Of a stretch of DNA of 64,000 nt, positions 26,006 to 36,100 are shown one piece after another. How positions within the stretch are numbered: the first letter of the stretch is position 1; each line of letters starts with the position of its first letter. The translations under genes and the position numbers were made by a program. The stretch comes from Ruminococcus sp. AF41-9. Lineage in GTDB: Bacteria; Bacillota; Clostridia; Lachnospirales; Lachnospiraceae. The notes under the pieces are model-generated. The model saw only the letters and a list, made by a program, of their open reading frames with translations. It made no database searches and was not told where the DNA came from. The DNA is taken from contig NZ_QUDO01000012.1 of NCBI RefSeq assembly GCF_003477525.1, positions 28,861 through 92,860 of the forward strand. Reading direction: 5' to 3'.

Positions 26006-28234
26006 TCAATTCGTCTCTGCCTTCAGGATATAAATTCTGGACTCATAGTCTGAGCAGAGTTCTTCCTCATCTGTCGGCTCACCAGCTGTAGAATCCGTAG
26101 TGATCAGTCCTAGGTTCATCAGCTCATCCCCGTAATTCTCCGTTCCATTAAGTTCATTCTTATAAAGAAAATCCGGATTCAGCCCTTCCAGGCGCACTCT
26201 GGTAAAATCTGCATTTACCACATTTCTTTCCCTGTACCAGAACACCAGAGCCGTCTTTTTATCCTCACTGACGCTCATCCACACAGTCTCATTTCCCTCA
26301 AACGGACTTTTCAGTCTGTAAAAATTTCCAAACTGAATCACTTCCCTGTACTCTTTCATAAATGCGATCTGCGCTTTTACTTCCAAAATCTCATCCTCAG
26401 ACAGCTTATTCAAATCCAGCTCATATCCAAATGTCCCAAAATAAGCCACATTTGCTCTCGTATGTAACGGAGTTTTACGATTCAACTGATGATTCGGAAC
26501 CACAGATACATGACTTCCGATCGAACTGATCGGATAACACATGCTCGTTCCGTACTGAATCTTTACTCTCTCCGCAGCATCTGTATCATCACTCGCCCAG
26601 CCCTGCGGTGCATAATAAAGAAGTCCCGGATCAAACCTTCCGCCACCGCTCGCACAGGACTCAAACAGAATCTGTGGAAATGCAGTATTCAGTCTCTCAT
26701 ACAGATCATAAACTCCAAGAATATATCTGTGGAACACTTCCCCCTGACGATCCGCCGGAAGTGCCGCTGACCAGCATTCCGTAATACTTCTGTTCATATC
26801 CCATTTAATATAGGAAACTTTTGCTTCGGAAAGAATCTGATACATCATCTCATAAATACAGTCCACAACCTCTTTTCTGGAAAAATCCAGCACAAACTGA
26901 TTTCTGCCATGGCAGGAATTCCTCTGCGGAGTCTGCAAAATCCAGTCCGGATGCGCCCGGTAAAGATCCGAATCCTTATTCACCATCTCCGGCTCAAACC
27001 ACAGGCCAAACTTCATGCCCATATCCTCGATCCGTTCTGACAGTCCCTTAATTCCCCTCGGCAGGCGTTCTTGATTCGCCACCCAGTCTCCAAGTCCGGC
27101 ATAATCATTACTTCTCGCACCAAACCATCCATCATCCAGTACAAACAGCTCCACTCCACATTCCTTTGCCTTGGATGCAATTTCCACCAGACGATCCTCC
27201 GTGAAATCAAAATAAGTTGCTTCCCAGTTGTTATTTAAAATTGGTCTTGGACGGTCTCTCCAGTAACCCCTTGCCAGTCTCTTCTGATACAGCTTATGGA
27301 AGGTCTGGCTCATTCCATTCAATCCCTGATCAGAAAACACAACCACTGCCTCCGGAGTCTGAAAACTCTCTCCACACTCCAGCTTCCAGTCAAAATTCTG
27401 CGGATTGATTCCCACTGTGACACGGGTCGTATCATGAGTATCCACTTCCGCCTGCATCCTGTGATTTCCACTGTAAATCAGACTGAATCCCAGAACCTCC
27501 CCTGCATTCTCCGTTGCAGAAGGACGTCTCAGAACCACAAACGGATTATGCTGATGAGAAGAATTTCCCCTGATACTTCCCACAGACTGCACTCCCTGCT
27601 CCAACTTTCTCTCCTTCACATGACGCTCCCTCGCCCATGCACCGGAAAACTGCATCCACACATACTCCTTATCCGGGAGATCCAGACTGAGACTCATCGC
27701 ACTCAGCAGATGTACACTCTTCTCACCCTCATTCGTCAGCTTCGCACTTCTCGCCACAATACCACCCTGTGCAAAAATCGTATACAAAAGTTCCAGAACC
27801 ACTCCCGTCACTTCATCCTTCAGCTTCACACATAACGTCTGCGCCTCTTCCTCGCTCTCCGTATAAGTAGCCGGAAGTCCCTGAAGTTTCGGCTTTCCAT
27901 CCATAATCTCATGGCCCACATACACAAAATCCGAAATCCTGCTTCCATTCTCCTGCAAAACCTCCACAGCCGGATAACGATAATCCGAACTTCCATACAC
28001 CGGATACTCCAATTTCAAATGTTCCAGGGAAAACTTACGATTCCCCTCAAAAACACAGGAACTCATCGGTCTTCTCTTCATCTCCAGCAGATAAGAAAAA
28101 TTCTCCCTGTCATGAATCCTCTTACCAAAATACAGATTTCCCAGATGTCCATTCGGCAGGACGCACATCAGATAACTGATCTCACCATTATATAAATGAA
28201 ACGTTTTTGAACTCTCATGAAAAATAATGCTCAT
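26006..28234 (-). CDS. GH36 alpha-galactosidase
   Basis: A 742-residue intracellular alpha-galactosidase that removes terminal alpha-galactose from melibiose, raffinose-type sugars or galactomannan fragments. Residues 1-330 are the N-terminal beta-supersandwich; the barrel begins NNWEATYFDFTED and carries FVLDDGWFG and LGDWVANQERLP. The nucleophile Asp lies in YIKWDMNRSI and the acid/base Asp in WASDDTDA. The length is typical for Firmicute GH36 enzymes. The gene follows an AraC regulator on the same strand, and the space between holds direct repeats that could be its operator. Confidence 0.93.
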   Translation of the reverse strand: MSIIFHESSKTFHLYNGEISYLMCVLPNGHLGNLYFGKRIHDRENFSYLLEMKRRPMSSCVFEGNRKFSLEHLKLEYPVYGSSDYRYPAVEVLQENGSRISDFVYVGHEIMDGKPKLQGLPATYTESEEEAQTLCVKLKDEVTGVVLELLYTIFAQGGIVARSAKLTNEGEKSVHLLSAMSLSLDLPDKEYVWMQFSGAWARERHVKERKLEQGVQSVGSIRGNSSHQHNPFVVLRRPSATENAGEVLGFSLIYSGNHRMQAEVDTHDTTRVTVGINPQNFDWKLECGESFQTPEAVVVFSDQGLNGMSQTFHKLYQKRLARGYWRDRPRPILNNNWEATYFDFTEDRLVEIASKAKECGVELFVLDDGWFGARSNDYAGLGDWVANQERLPRGIKGLSERIEDMGMKFGLWFEPEMVNKDSDLYRAHPDWILQTPQRNSCHGRNQFVLDFSRKEVVDCIYEMMYQILSEAKVSYIKWDMNRSITECWSAALPADRQGEVFHRYILGVYDLYERLNTAFPQILFESCASGGGRFDPGLLYYAPQGWASDDTDAAERVKIQYGTSMCYPISSIGSHVSVVPNHQLNRKTPLHTRANVAYFGTFGYELDLNKLSEDEILEVKAQIAFMKEYREVIQFGNFYRLKSPFEGNETVWMSVSEDKKTALVFWYRERNVVNADFTRVRLEGLNPDFLYKNELNGTENYGDELMNLGLITTDSTAGEPTDEEELCSDYESRIYILKAETN

Positions 28235-28270
28235 AACTTCTCCCTTTCTTTCGCATTTTTTGTTGTCTTT

Positions 28271-28276
28271 ATTATA
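28271..28276 (-). promoter_or_regulatory. Probable -10 box of the GH36 gene
   Basis: TATAAT on the minus strand about 35 bases before the ATG at 28234. The -35 position reads TAACGT, far from consensus, as expected of an activator-dependent promoter. Confidence 0.5.
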
Positions 28277-28324
28277 AGAGAAGTCACTCTCCGACGTTAT
28301 AGCATTATGTTCATCAAAACCCTC

Positions 28325-28362
28325 AAAATGTTAACCTATAAATGTTAACCCATAAATGTCAT
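28325..28362. promoter_or_regulatory. Three 14-base direct repeats, candidate AraC-type operator
   Basis: On the minus strand ACATTTATGGGTTA, ACATTTATAGGTTA and a partial ACATTTTGAGGG follow each other with a 14-base period, about 50 bases upstream of the GH36 -10 box and just after the AraC gene. Direct repeats near -35 are the usual target of AraC-family activators. The link to this regulator is inferred from position. Confidence 0.5.
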
Positions 28363-28386
28363 CCACCATAATCTGTCTATTATTAT

Positions 28387-29316
28387 TTATCCATTCAACA
28401 GTTTTTCCAGCTCATCCCCTGCCGTTTCCAGATTTCTTCTGTTCTCATTTCTGTAATACTTTCTGAACTGCGTAGGTGTCATCCCTATCTCCTGTTTAAA
28501 TGCCCTCGCAAATCTCTCCGCAGTTCCATATCCACACGATGTCCCCACCGCCTCCACAGATAATTCCGTCAGAACCAGCAGCTCCCTCGCTCTGGTAATC
28601 CTGTACTTCTGCAAAAAATCCCTCGGAGAAATATTAAGCCCCTTCATAAAAAGCGTATACAGATAACTCCTGCTCACATTCAGATGCTGCGCAAGCTCAT
28701 TCACACCAATCCCATTCGCATATTCATTCCTGATAAATGCCATGGCCTCCTTAATATATCCACTCTCCTTACCATATTCCTTTCCCTTCATCGTTCCCAC
28801 ATAAGAATCAATCACCACATCCCTCGCCAGAACAGAAAAGAAATCATATAGTCTCCCCTGCAGATAAAACAGATTCGCCGTCGTCATCTCCGTATGCTTC
28901 AGAATATCCAGCACAATCTCCTTCAGCTTCTCTCCACTCTCCGACCGAAAAATCAACTGCTCACTGTTCAGCCCGATATCCCGGATATACCTTCCCGCCT
29001 TACTTCCGCCAACACCAATCCACAGATAACTCCACGGATCATCCTTATCTGCCTGATAAAACGTCTGTGTCCCCGGCTCGATCAGAAAGCCCTGTCCCGC
29101 AGACAGATAATGCTTCTGTCCGGATGCCTGATACATCCCTTTCCCCTTCAGCACAAAATGAATAATATAATGTGGTCTGGATGCCGGACCATAACAATGC
29201 AGCGGCCCGCATTGTGCGTAGCCGCTGTAACTTAAATAAAACTCTTTAAATTTCGGTTCCTGTAACTGTAAGACATAAGAATTTTCCATAATATATCCCT
29301 GCTCTCTTACTTTCAC
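28387..29316 (-). CDS. AraC-family transcriptional regulator
   Basis: A 309-residue regulator. Residues about 30-150 are a cupin-like sugar-binding domain (HYIIHFVLKGKGMYQ, SAGQGFLIEPGTQ, WSYLWIGVGG), residues about 205-295 the double helix-turn-helix (GVNELAQHLNVSRSYLYTLF; RITRARELLVLTELSVEAVG; FARAFKQEIGMTPTQFRKYY). It resembles MsmR/RafR-type activators of alpha-galactoside genes, and it lies directly upstream of the GH36 gene in the same direction. A start at ATG 29289 (MENSYV...) is as likely as 29316, as the domain homology begins there. Confidence 0.88.
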   Translation of the reverse strand: MKVREQGYIMENSYVLQLQEPKFKEFYLSYSGYAQCGPLHCYGPASRPHYIIHFVLKGKGMYQASGQKHYLSAGQGFLIEPGTQTFYQADKDDPWSYLWIGVGGSKAGRYIRDIGLNSEQLIFRSESGEKLKEIVLDILKHTEMTTANLFYLQGRLYDFFSVLARDVVIDSYVGTMKGKEYGKESGYIKEAMAFIRNEYANGIGVNELAQHLNVSRSYLYTLFMKGLNISPRDFLQKYRITRARELLVLTELSVEAVGTSCGYGTAERFARAFKQEIGMTPTQFRKYYRNENRRNLETAGDELEKLLNG

Positions 29317-29351
29317 ATTCCTGCTTTCGTATCAATCTTTCCCACACAAAT

Positions 29352-30596
29352 TCACTCTGCCTGGTCAGATTCCTTTCTCTCTTCTGCCGGATTCTCTTGC
29401 ATCAAACTGTCTTCCGGTAAATCTTCCTTTTTTCCCTTATTGCCACGCTGATCATAATCATCCAGAAAATTATAATATTCTCCATCCTTATGATATCCCA
29501 TAACAGTACGAAGATTGATATCACGCACACTGTTAAAGATATTTGTCTCGATCACGCTGCTGGTATTTCGAAACTGTGCAACCAGCTCCTTCATCTCATC
29601 ACGCTTGGAACCACGTCCACCGCCACAGCTTACACAGTTCTCAGTGAAACGACATGCACACTGGATAAAGTGCAGCCCGTTCGTATCTCTCCATGCCTTG
29701 ATCGCAGACTCCTTGATCAGATACATCGGACGGATCAGCTCCATTCCCTCAAAGTTCTGGCTGTGCAGCTTCGGCATCATCGTCTCCACCTTGCCGCTGT
29801 ACAGCATACCCATCAGAATTGTCTCGATCACATCATCAAAATGATGTCCCAGCGCAATCTTATTACATCCCAACTCCTTCGCATGAGAATACAGATAACC
29901 ACGTCTCATTCTCGCACACAGATAACACGGATTCCTGTCAATCTCCGCCACAGTATCAAAAATATTACTCTCAAACACAGTCAGCGGAATCCCCAGAAGC
30001 TTCGCATTCTCCTGAATAATTTTCCAGTTATCCGCATTATACCCCGGATTCATTACCAGAAAAACCGCCTCAAAATGAATCTTACCATGTCTCTGTAATT
30101 CCTGGATCAGCTTCGCCATAAGCATGGAATCCTTACCGCCCGAAATACAAACAGCAACCTTATCCCCTTCCTGAATCAACTGATATTCATTCAGTGCCTT
30201 GGTAAACGGTCTCCATATTGTCTTTCTGAATGTCTTAATAATACTATGCTCAATCTCTTTTGTCTTCTCTTTCTTCTTCTCCTCTGCATCATCCGCCATA
30301 AAACGGCTCAGAGAAAGTCTCAGATATGCACGGTATCCACCATCAACATTCACAGCGTCATATCCTGCCTCTGTCAGTTTCTCCACACACTCCTGGCTTC
30401 TGTCACCCGTATGGCAGAGAACATACACTGTCTTCTCTTTTCCTACGGTTTCCATCTTATCATCAAACTCATCCATCGGAATACTTATCGCCCCTGGAAA
30501 AGTCCCTCTGCTATACTGATCCGCCGGACGCACATCCACGATCGTAATCTCCGAAGAATCAATCTTCTCCAGTTCTTCCACACTAATTGTCTTCAT
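29352..30596 (-). CDS. Rhodanese domain fused to TtcA-like tRNA thiolation protein
   Basis: A 414-residue two-domain protein. Residues 1-105 are a rhodanese (VDVRPADQYSRGTFPGAISI, active-site Cys in LCHTGDRSQ) that can carry a persulphide. Residues about 130-385 are a PP-loop ATPase of the TtcA/TilS-like group: SGGKDSMLMAKL (ATP site), NPCYLCARMRRG and QCACRFTENCVSCGG (cysteines for an iron-sulphur cluster or sulphur transfer), and ALGHHFDDVIETIL. The likely job is ATP-dependent thiolation of a tRNA base, with the rhodanese feeding sulphur. The C-terminal 30 residues are polar and unconserved. The exact target nucleotide cannot be told. Confidence 0.82.
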   Translation of the reverse strand: MKTISVEELEKIDSSEITIVDVRPADQYSRGTFPGAISIPMDEFDDKMETVGKEKTVYVLCHTGDRSQECVEKLTEAGYDAVNVDGGYRAYLRLSLSRFMADDAEEKKKEKTKEIEHSIIKTFRKTIWRPFTKALNEYQLIQEGDKVAVCISGGKDSMLMAKLIQELQRHGKIHFEAVFLVMNPGYNADNWKIIQENAKLLGIPLTVFESNIFDTVAEIDRNPCYLCARMRRGYLYSHAKELGCNKIALGHHFDDVIETILMGMLYSGKVETMMPKLHSQNFEGMELIRPMYLIKESAIKAWRDTNGLHFIQCACRFTENCVSCGGGRGSKRDEMKELVAQFRNTSSVIETNIFNSVRDINLRTVMGYHKDGEYYNFLDDYDQRGNKGKKEDLPEDSLMQENPAEERKESDQAE

Positions 30597-30795
30597 ATAT
30601 AACCTGCCTTTTATCTTTCAAACTCAATCTTCTGTATCAGTCGAATCAACTCACATTTCCAGCCAATTCACCAGAAAACATTATACTTGCAAACCCCAGT
30701 GTAGTCAACCGTTTACCGCCTTCCCCAACCCCAAAATAATCTACCGTTACTGTTCACTCCGTGCACAGTAACAATCTACCCCATATCCCGTACAC
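30597..30795. other. Intergenic stretch upstream of the rhodanese-TtcA gene
   Basis: No ORF or RNA seen. A probable promoter for the minus-strand gene lies here but no clear pair was chosen. With the palindrome at 30796-31001 and 31002-31128 it makes up a 532-base gene-free gap. Confidence 0.4.
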
Positions 30796-31001
30796 AGCGC
30801 AGAAAAATAGTTTATTTCGTGTGCATTTGCAGGATACTTAGATATTCTTAGCCAGCAAAAATCTGCGTTATGAGAAACAGAGACACTGTCTGAGCCGCAG
30901 GCGAGTTTGGCTCTGTTTTCTCATGCTTTTAGCAGATTTTTGGCGGCTTAGAATATCTTAGTGTCCGAAACCGCACACGAAATAAACTATTTTTCTGTGC
31001 G
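30796..31001. repeat. 206-bp long palindrome (MITE-like hairpin element)
   Basis: The outer arms (CAGAAAAATAGTTTATTTCG, then TGTGC) are repeated inverted at the far end almost perfectly. Further in, GATATTCTTAGCC pairs with GGCTTAGAATATC, AAAAATCTGC with GCAGATTTTT, and ATGAGAAA-CAGAG with CTCTGTTTTCTCAT. The tip contains CTGTCTGAGCCGCAGGCGAG, which I recall as common in hairpins of related genomes. No coding capacity. It differs in sequence from the palindrome at 6341-6505. Confidence 0.8.
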
Positions 31002-31128
31002 TCCCTCCCTGACAATCCCGCTACCCAAAAAAAGATGTACACCACACCCTTCAGATATGATATACATCTTCAAACATTAAAACTTTTAATTCCTTTGACT
31101 GACTATCTCTTTTCTTTCCAAAACCGCC

Positions 31129-31902
31129 TTAATCAGCCTGTCTCCTGCACTCCGCCGTCAGATCCTTAATCACTTCCCCTGCAATGATCAGCCCCACTAC
31201 AGAAGGCACAAACGCCACACTACCAGGAATATCCCTGCGCTCCGTACACTTATGCTTCGCCCCAGGCGGACAAATACAATGCGCCCTGCAGCTGATCGCC
31301 ATATCCTCAATCGGTCTGATCGGCTTCTCCTCAGAATAAACAACCTTCAGCTTCTTCACACCACGCTTCTTCAGCTCCCTGCGCATAACCTTCGCCAGCG
31401 GACACACCTTCGTCTTATAAATATCCGCTACCCGAAACGCACTCGCATCCAGCTTATTCCCGGCACCCATACTGCTGATGATCGGAGTCCCCGACTCCTT
31501 CGCACGCATGATCAGCTCAATCTTCGCAGTCACAGTATCCACCGCATCCACCACATAATCATACTCACTGAAATCAAAATCAGCCGCATTCTCCGGAAGA
31601 TAAAAACAATTATGGATTCTTACCTCTGCCTTAGGATTAATCTCCAGGATCCTGTCTCTCATCACTTCTGTCTTATACTGGCCTACCGTCTTTCTGGTAG
31701 CAATGATCTGTCTGTTCAGATTCGTCAGACACACCTTATCATCATCGATCAGGTCAAACGAATACACTCCACTCCTCGCCAGCGCCTCACAGACATATCC
31801 GCCAACCCCGCCGATTCCAAACACTGCCACTCTGGAGTTCTCCAGTTTATTCATCGCCTCTTTTCCCAGAAGAAGCTCCGTTCTTGAAAATTGATTCAGC
31901 AT
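31129..31902 (-). CDS. tcdA: tRNA threonylcarbamoyladenosine dehydratase
   Basis: A 257-residue E1/ThiF-superfamily enzyme that uses ATP to cyclise t6A37 of tRNA to its ct6A form. It shows the adenylation fold start VAVFGIGGVGGYVCEALARSG (in part), the LIDDDKVCLTNLNRQI block, and the TcdA-type CRAHCICPPGAKHKC segment; the cysteine in KVCPLAKVMRRELKKRGV is also typical. Length fits the short TcdA/CsdL form. It begins inside the end of a small membrane-protein gene (7-base overlap). Confidence 0.93.
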   Translation of the reverse strand: MLNQFSRTELLLGKEAMNKLENSRVAVFGIGGVGGYVCEALARSGVYSFDLIDDDKVCLTNLNRQIIATRKTVGQYKTEVMRDRILEINPKAEVRIHNCFYLPENAADFDFSEYDYVVDAVDTVTAKIELIMRAKESGTPIISSMGAGNKLDASAFRVADIYKTKVCPLAKVMRRELKKRGVKKLKVVYSEEKPIRPIEDMAISCRAHCICPPGAKHKCTERRDIPGSVAFVPSVVGLIIAGEVIKDLTAECRRQAD

Positions 31903-32096
31903 ATTTCCTCCTGTTCATTCTGTCCTGCTCTGCCAGTTTCCTGCTGTTGCTGCTGTTGCTGCTCTGTTTCCATCTGCCTCATACGGCCGGTTCTGTTGCC
32001 TGCAACATAAGCCGCCCTGCACGCAAAAATCAGAAAAACAATCATCAGAAACCAAAACCAGATTTTTCTTTTGTTTTTAATAATTATTTTCTTCAT
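31896..32096 (-). CDS. Small single-pass membrane protein with a poly-Gln tail
   Basis: A 66-residue protein I do not recognise. A basic N-terminus (KKIIIKNKRK), one membrane helix (residues about 12-30, WFWFLMIVFLIFACRAAYVA), then a polar tail with seven or more Gln in a row. It overlaps the start of tcdA by 7 bases and lies after the ROK kinase gene. The CAG-rich run could slip. Coding is likely from the helix and the tight packing, but not proven. Confidence 0.5.
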   Translation of the reverse strand: MKKIIIKNKRKIWFWFLMIVFLIFACRAAYVAGNRTGRMRQMETEQQQQQQQETGRAGQNEQEEIC

Positions 32097-32161
32097 AATC
32101 CCACGCCACTATTCCTCTCAAAACAGTACAGGAGGATTTCTCCCCCTGTCAGATAACCCTG

Positions 32162-33064
32162 TTATTTTATAGCACTTCGTGAAAAAGCAAGATACCCTGC
32201 CCCGATCAGTCCAGAGTCCTCACTCAATGTAGATTTCCTCACCTTGATAAACGGTCTCTGAGCCTCATAAACCTTACTCCTGACCAGTTCTTCCACTTCC
32301 TGCACAAAGCCATCTATCTTAATCGCTACTGAGCCGCCCAGAATCACAATATCCGGGTCAACAAGATTATAAATCGCCGCAATGAAATTGGCAAGATGAA
32401 CTTTCGCATCTGTCATAATTTTCTGCGCAGTTTCATTTCCTTCAAGTGCCAGAGCATTCACCTCACCCGCATGTTTTACATCCATCCCTGCATTTCTCGC
32501 TCTCGTCGTAATGGCTGTCCCACTGCTGATCGCCTCAATGCCACCCGGAAGGATCGTACCATGTGACGGACCATCCTGCATCATGATCGTATTTTCCACC
32601 TCATTCGCCCATCCATGAGCCCCCTGGAAAATCTCCTTATCAATCACAAACCCGGCTCCGATCCCTGTTGAAATCGTCAGAAACTGTACAAACCGGTAAT
32701 CCTTTCCCTCACCTGCCACAGACTCCGCAAGCGCAGCCAGATTTCCGTCATTATTCAGATACACCGGAATATGGATCATATCCCTCAGCTTCTGTGCTAC
32801 AGGCAGATGATACCAGTCCCCTCTGATATTCGGAGGTGTAATAATCTTCTCATTCACCAGATCAAGCGGCCCCGGGCAGGACATTCCCGCACCCACGATC
32901 TCACAGTCATACCCTTTGATCACATCCGCAATCTTTCCCAGCGTTTCCTCCGGATTCTCCGGATTTGTCGCAAACTGCTGTCTGTCCGTAATCTCCAGAT
33001 TCTCATTCACAAGTGCAACCCTTGTATTTGTTCCGCCGATATCAATTGCTACTGCATATCTCAT
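32162..33064 (-). CDS. ROK-family sugar kinase lacking the zinc motif
   Basis: A 300-residue ROK kinase that phosphorylates a hexose such as glucose, mannose or an N-acetyl sugar. The ATP-binding start is AIDIGGTNTRVALV; GMSCPGPLD and NDGNLAALAE hold the sugar and catalytic Asp; GIGAGFVI is the phosphate block. The usual zinc-binding CxCGxxGCxE is absent: at that place it reads DGPSHGTILPGGIEAISSG. The gene follows the GH38 alpha-mannosidase by 87 bases in the same direction, so mannose or a related sugar is a likely substrate. That is inference from context. Confidence 0.88.
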   Translation of the reverse strand: MRYAVAIDIGGTNTRVALVNENLEITDRQQFATNPENPEETLGKIADVIKGYDCEIVGAGMSCPGPLDLVNEKIITPPNIRGDWYHLPVAQKLRDMIHIPVYLNNDGNLAALAESVAGEGKDYRFVQFLTISTGIGAGFVIDKEIFQGAHGWANEVENTIMMQDGPSHGTILPGGIEAISSGTAITTRARNAGMDVKHAGEVNALALEGNETAQKIMTDAKVHLANFIAAIYNLVDPDIVILGGSVAIKIDGFVQEVEELVRSKVYEAQRPFIKVRKSTLSEDSGLIGAGYLAFSRSAIK

Positions 33065-33151
33065 ATTAAATTCCCTGGCTGTATTTTTTCCTGAAAATAC
33101 AGTTTTCCCTTTCTTTATATAGTTTTTTACTGTTATTTTCCCTGATTCACT

Positions 33152-36100
33152 CTATTTCAGCTTTATCTTTAAAGTCTTGATTTCATATGGCCTGATCAAC
33201 AAAGAAACGGTATTATCCGCAAAAGATACCTGTTTTTCATCTTCTTCCAAAAGATTACATTCAACCGCATCTGCAATTTCTTCTCCACAGATAAGAATCA
33301 CATTCGTCCTTCTATTATAGCACTCATACAGACGAACGATCAGTTCCTCCCCGTTTTCCGCTTTCTTAACTGTTTCAATCACCACGTTATCCCGATCAAC
33401 TTTAAACAGAGAATATTCATCCGCAAGATTTCCACCCTCATTCTCTTTCACAACAGCAGTCATCGGATTATTCAATTCATACGCCTGAGCAACCGTATTG
33501 GCATCTGTCCAGTTTTCTGTATGTGGATAAACAGAATAGGTAAATTCATGATGTTCTTTATCTGCCTCAGGATTCGGATGAATCGCAGATTTCAGCATGG
33601 AAAGCCCTACTTCACTTCCGCGCACACTCACACCAAACTTGCAGTCATTCAGGAAACTTACGCCATATCCATCCTCACTTACATCCATCCATTTATGATG
33701 ACACACCTCAAACTTCGCAAAATCCCATGACGTATTTGCATGTGTCGGGCGTTTTACATTACCATACTGAATATCAAATGTCGCCTCATTCGCATGCACA
33801 TCCACAGGAAAATAATCCTTGACAAAAATCTGATGTTCCCTCCAGTCAATCACATTCCTGATATCAATCCTCGGAATATCATGATACAGATAAATCTCCT
33901 GCACAATCACAGAATCCAGATACTTTCTCTCAATCCTTACACACGCTCTGACCGGTCCGTCCTCTGTCACTTCCATAGAAGAAACATCATCAATCTCCCA
34001 GGATTTCTCCGTATAATAATTATTTACATCCCATGCATCATAATTATGTGGGCGATCCTCATAACTGATAATCACATTTCCCGCTTTTCCTTCTTTTAAA
34101 ACCTGCCTCTTAGCTGCCTTATCATAAATTTTCGCAAACTGCCCTTTTTCATTATAATCAATGGCAAACCAGACATTCTCCATATGCTTTACAGAAACAT
34201 CCATAGATGCTTCCGGCACTTTCTCAGCATTTTCTTCTCCATCCTCCAGAATATAAGTTTTATACCCCTTAGACGGCACACCTGCTGCTGCAAAAATGTA
34301 AACATCTCCCACTTTCTGAACCGCCACTGAACTTCCGCGATCCTTCAGCACTGGATTCTTAATTTCTTCCGGGCAGCTAAAAGAAACAATTCCCGGAACC
34401 TCACCGCTGTTCGGATTAAACACAATCACTGCATGCAAAGGTGCATCTATATTCTTTACAAGACTTCCAAGAGAAGCAGCTTTCAGCTCTTTATTTTCCG
34501 CAAAAATCTTCTCATATTCCGCTTTCGAATCGTCATATACTTCTTTAATGGAAGACCCCGGTAAAATATCATGAAACTGATTTCTGAGGATTACTTCCCA
34601 CGCATCATAAAGTGCATCTTTCGGATATGTATTCCCTGTCAGCAATTCATCCATTGCCGCATAAGTTTCTTCATCCTGATAAGCAAGCTCTGCCTTTCGA
34701 TTATACTTCTTATTTCTTGCCATGGAAGTATACGTTCCTCTGTGGTATTCCAGATATAATTCTCCAACCCACGACGGAAGATATTTACTGCCTTTTGTCT
34801 CTTTATCCAGTCTCTCGAAAAAATCAAGTGCTGTGGACATTTTTGTTCTCGGACATCCCGGAATTCCCAGCTCCATACGCCTCTGATTTTCCAGTTCCTC
34901 TTTCGACGGACCGCCGCCACCATCGCCAAATCCGAAACTGCAGAGAACCTCATCATTCAGATCTTTTTGACTGTAACGTGCCCATCCGCCTTTCATCTGG
35001 CTCGGATTCAGATACCCGTTATAAGTCGTAAAATGCTCCGTTTCGGTACCGCCTTCCACTGCCGCCTTATTATAATCTCTGGTAGGAATAAAATGTGTCA
35101 GAACCCTGCTTCCATCAATTCCCTCCCATTCAAAGGTATCATACGGCATCTTATTCAACTCATTCCAACTGATCTTCGTTGTCATAAAATATGGAATTCC
35201 ACACTTCTGCATAATCTGAGGAAGTGCCGCCGAATATCCGAATACATCCGGAAGCCAGAGAATCTTATTGTCCGTTCCGAATTCATCCCTGAAGAATTTC
35301 TTTCCATGCATAAACTGACGCACCAGAGCCTCCCCTGACGCCAGATTACAGTCTGCTTCCACAAACATACCGCCTTCTGTTTCCCAGCGTTCTTCTTTTA
35401 CACGCTCTTTGATCTGCTCATAAACCTGCGGTGCGTTTTTCTTTACAAACTTATATAACTGCGGCTGACTGGACATGAAGATATATTCCGGATATTGCTT
35501 CATCAGATTTAATACTGTAGAAAAGCTTCTCACAGCCTTATCCTCTGTTACTCTTAATGTCCATAACCATGCACAGTCAATATGCGTATGACCCACACAG
35601 CAGATCACCGGTTCCCGCTCTTTATCACAATGTTTCTCATAAAACTCTTTTGTAATAAATTCCTGCGCTTTCTCCAGACTCTCATAATATTCCGGCGAAC
35701 CCTCCCGTCTCATATCCAGAAGATTCAGGGAATCATTTAACGCCTGAATAATCGTAATATACGCTCTGTCATCCGTATTTAACAGACGTGCCGTTTCATA
35801 TGGTACAGAAAGATCATAAAAATACTTCTCTGTTTTTCTGTCCAGAACCTTCAATCTGGAATCCAGCTTCAGGCTGAAATTCTGATCTCCGGTAAAAGCA
35901 GAGAGAACAATCCTGTACTGAGTTCCGGCTTTCGCCTGCTCTGCAAGAATAATTTCTCTGTGGTTGATATCAAGTCCCTGTACAAGAGCACCATTTACAT
36001 AGATTGTAAACTGTGGATTTGTCGCATCCCACTCGCTCTCTCTTCCCGTCCGAAGTTCATATACAATACACTTTCCCTCAAACTCATCCGGTACTGTCAC

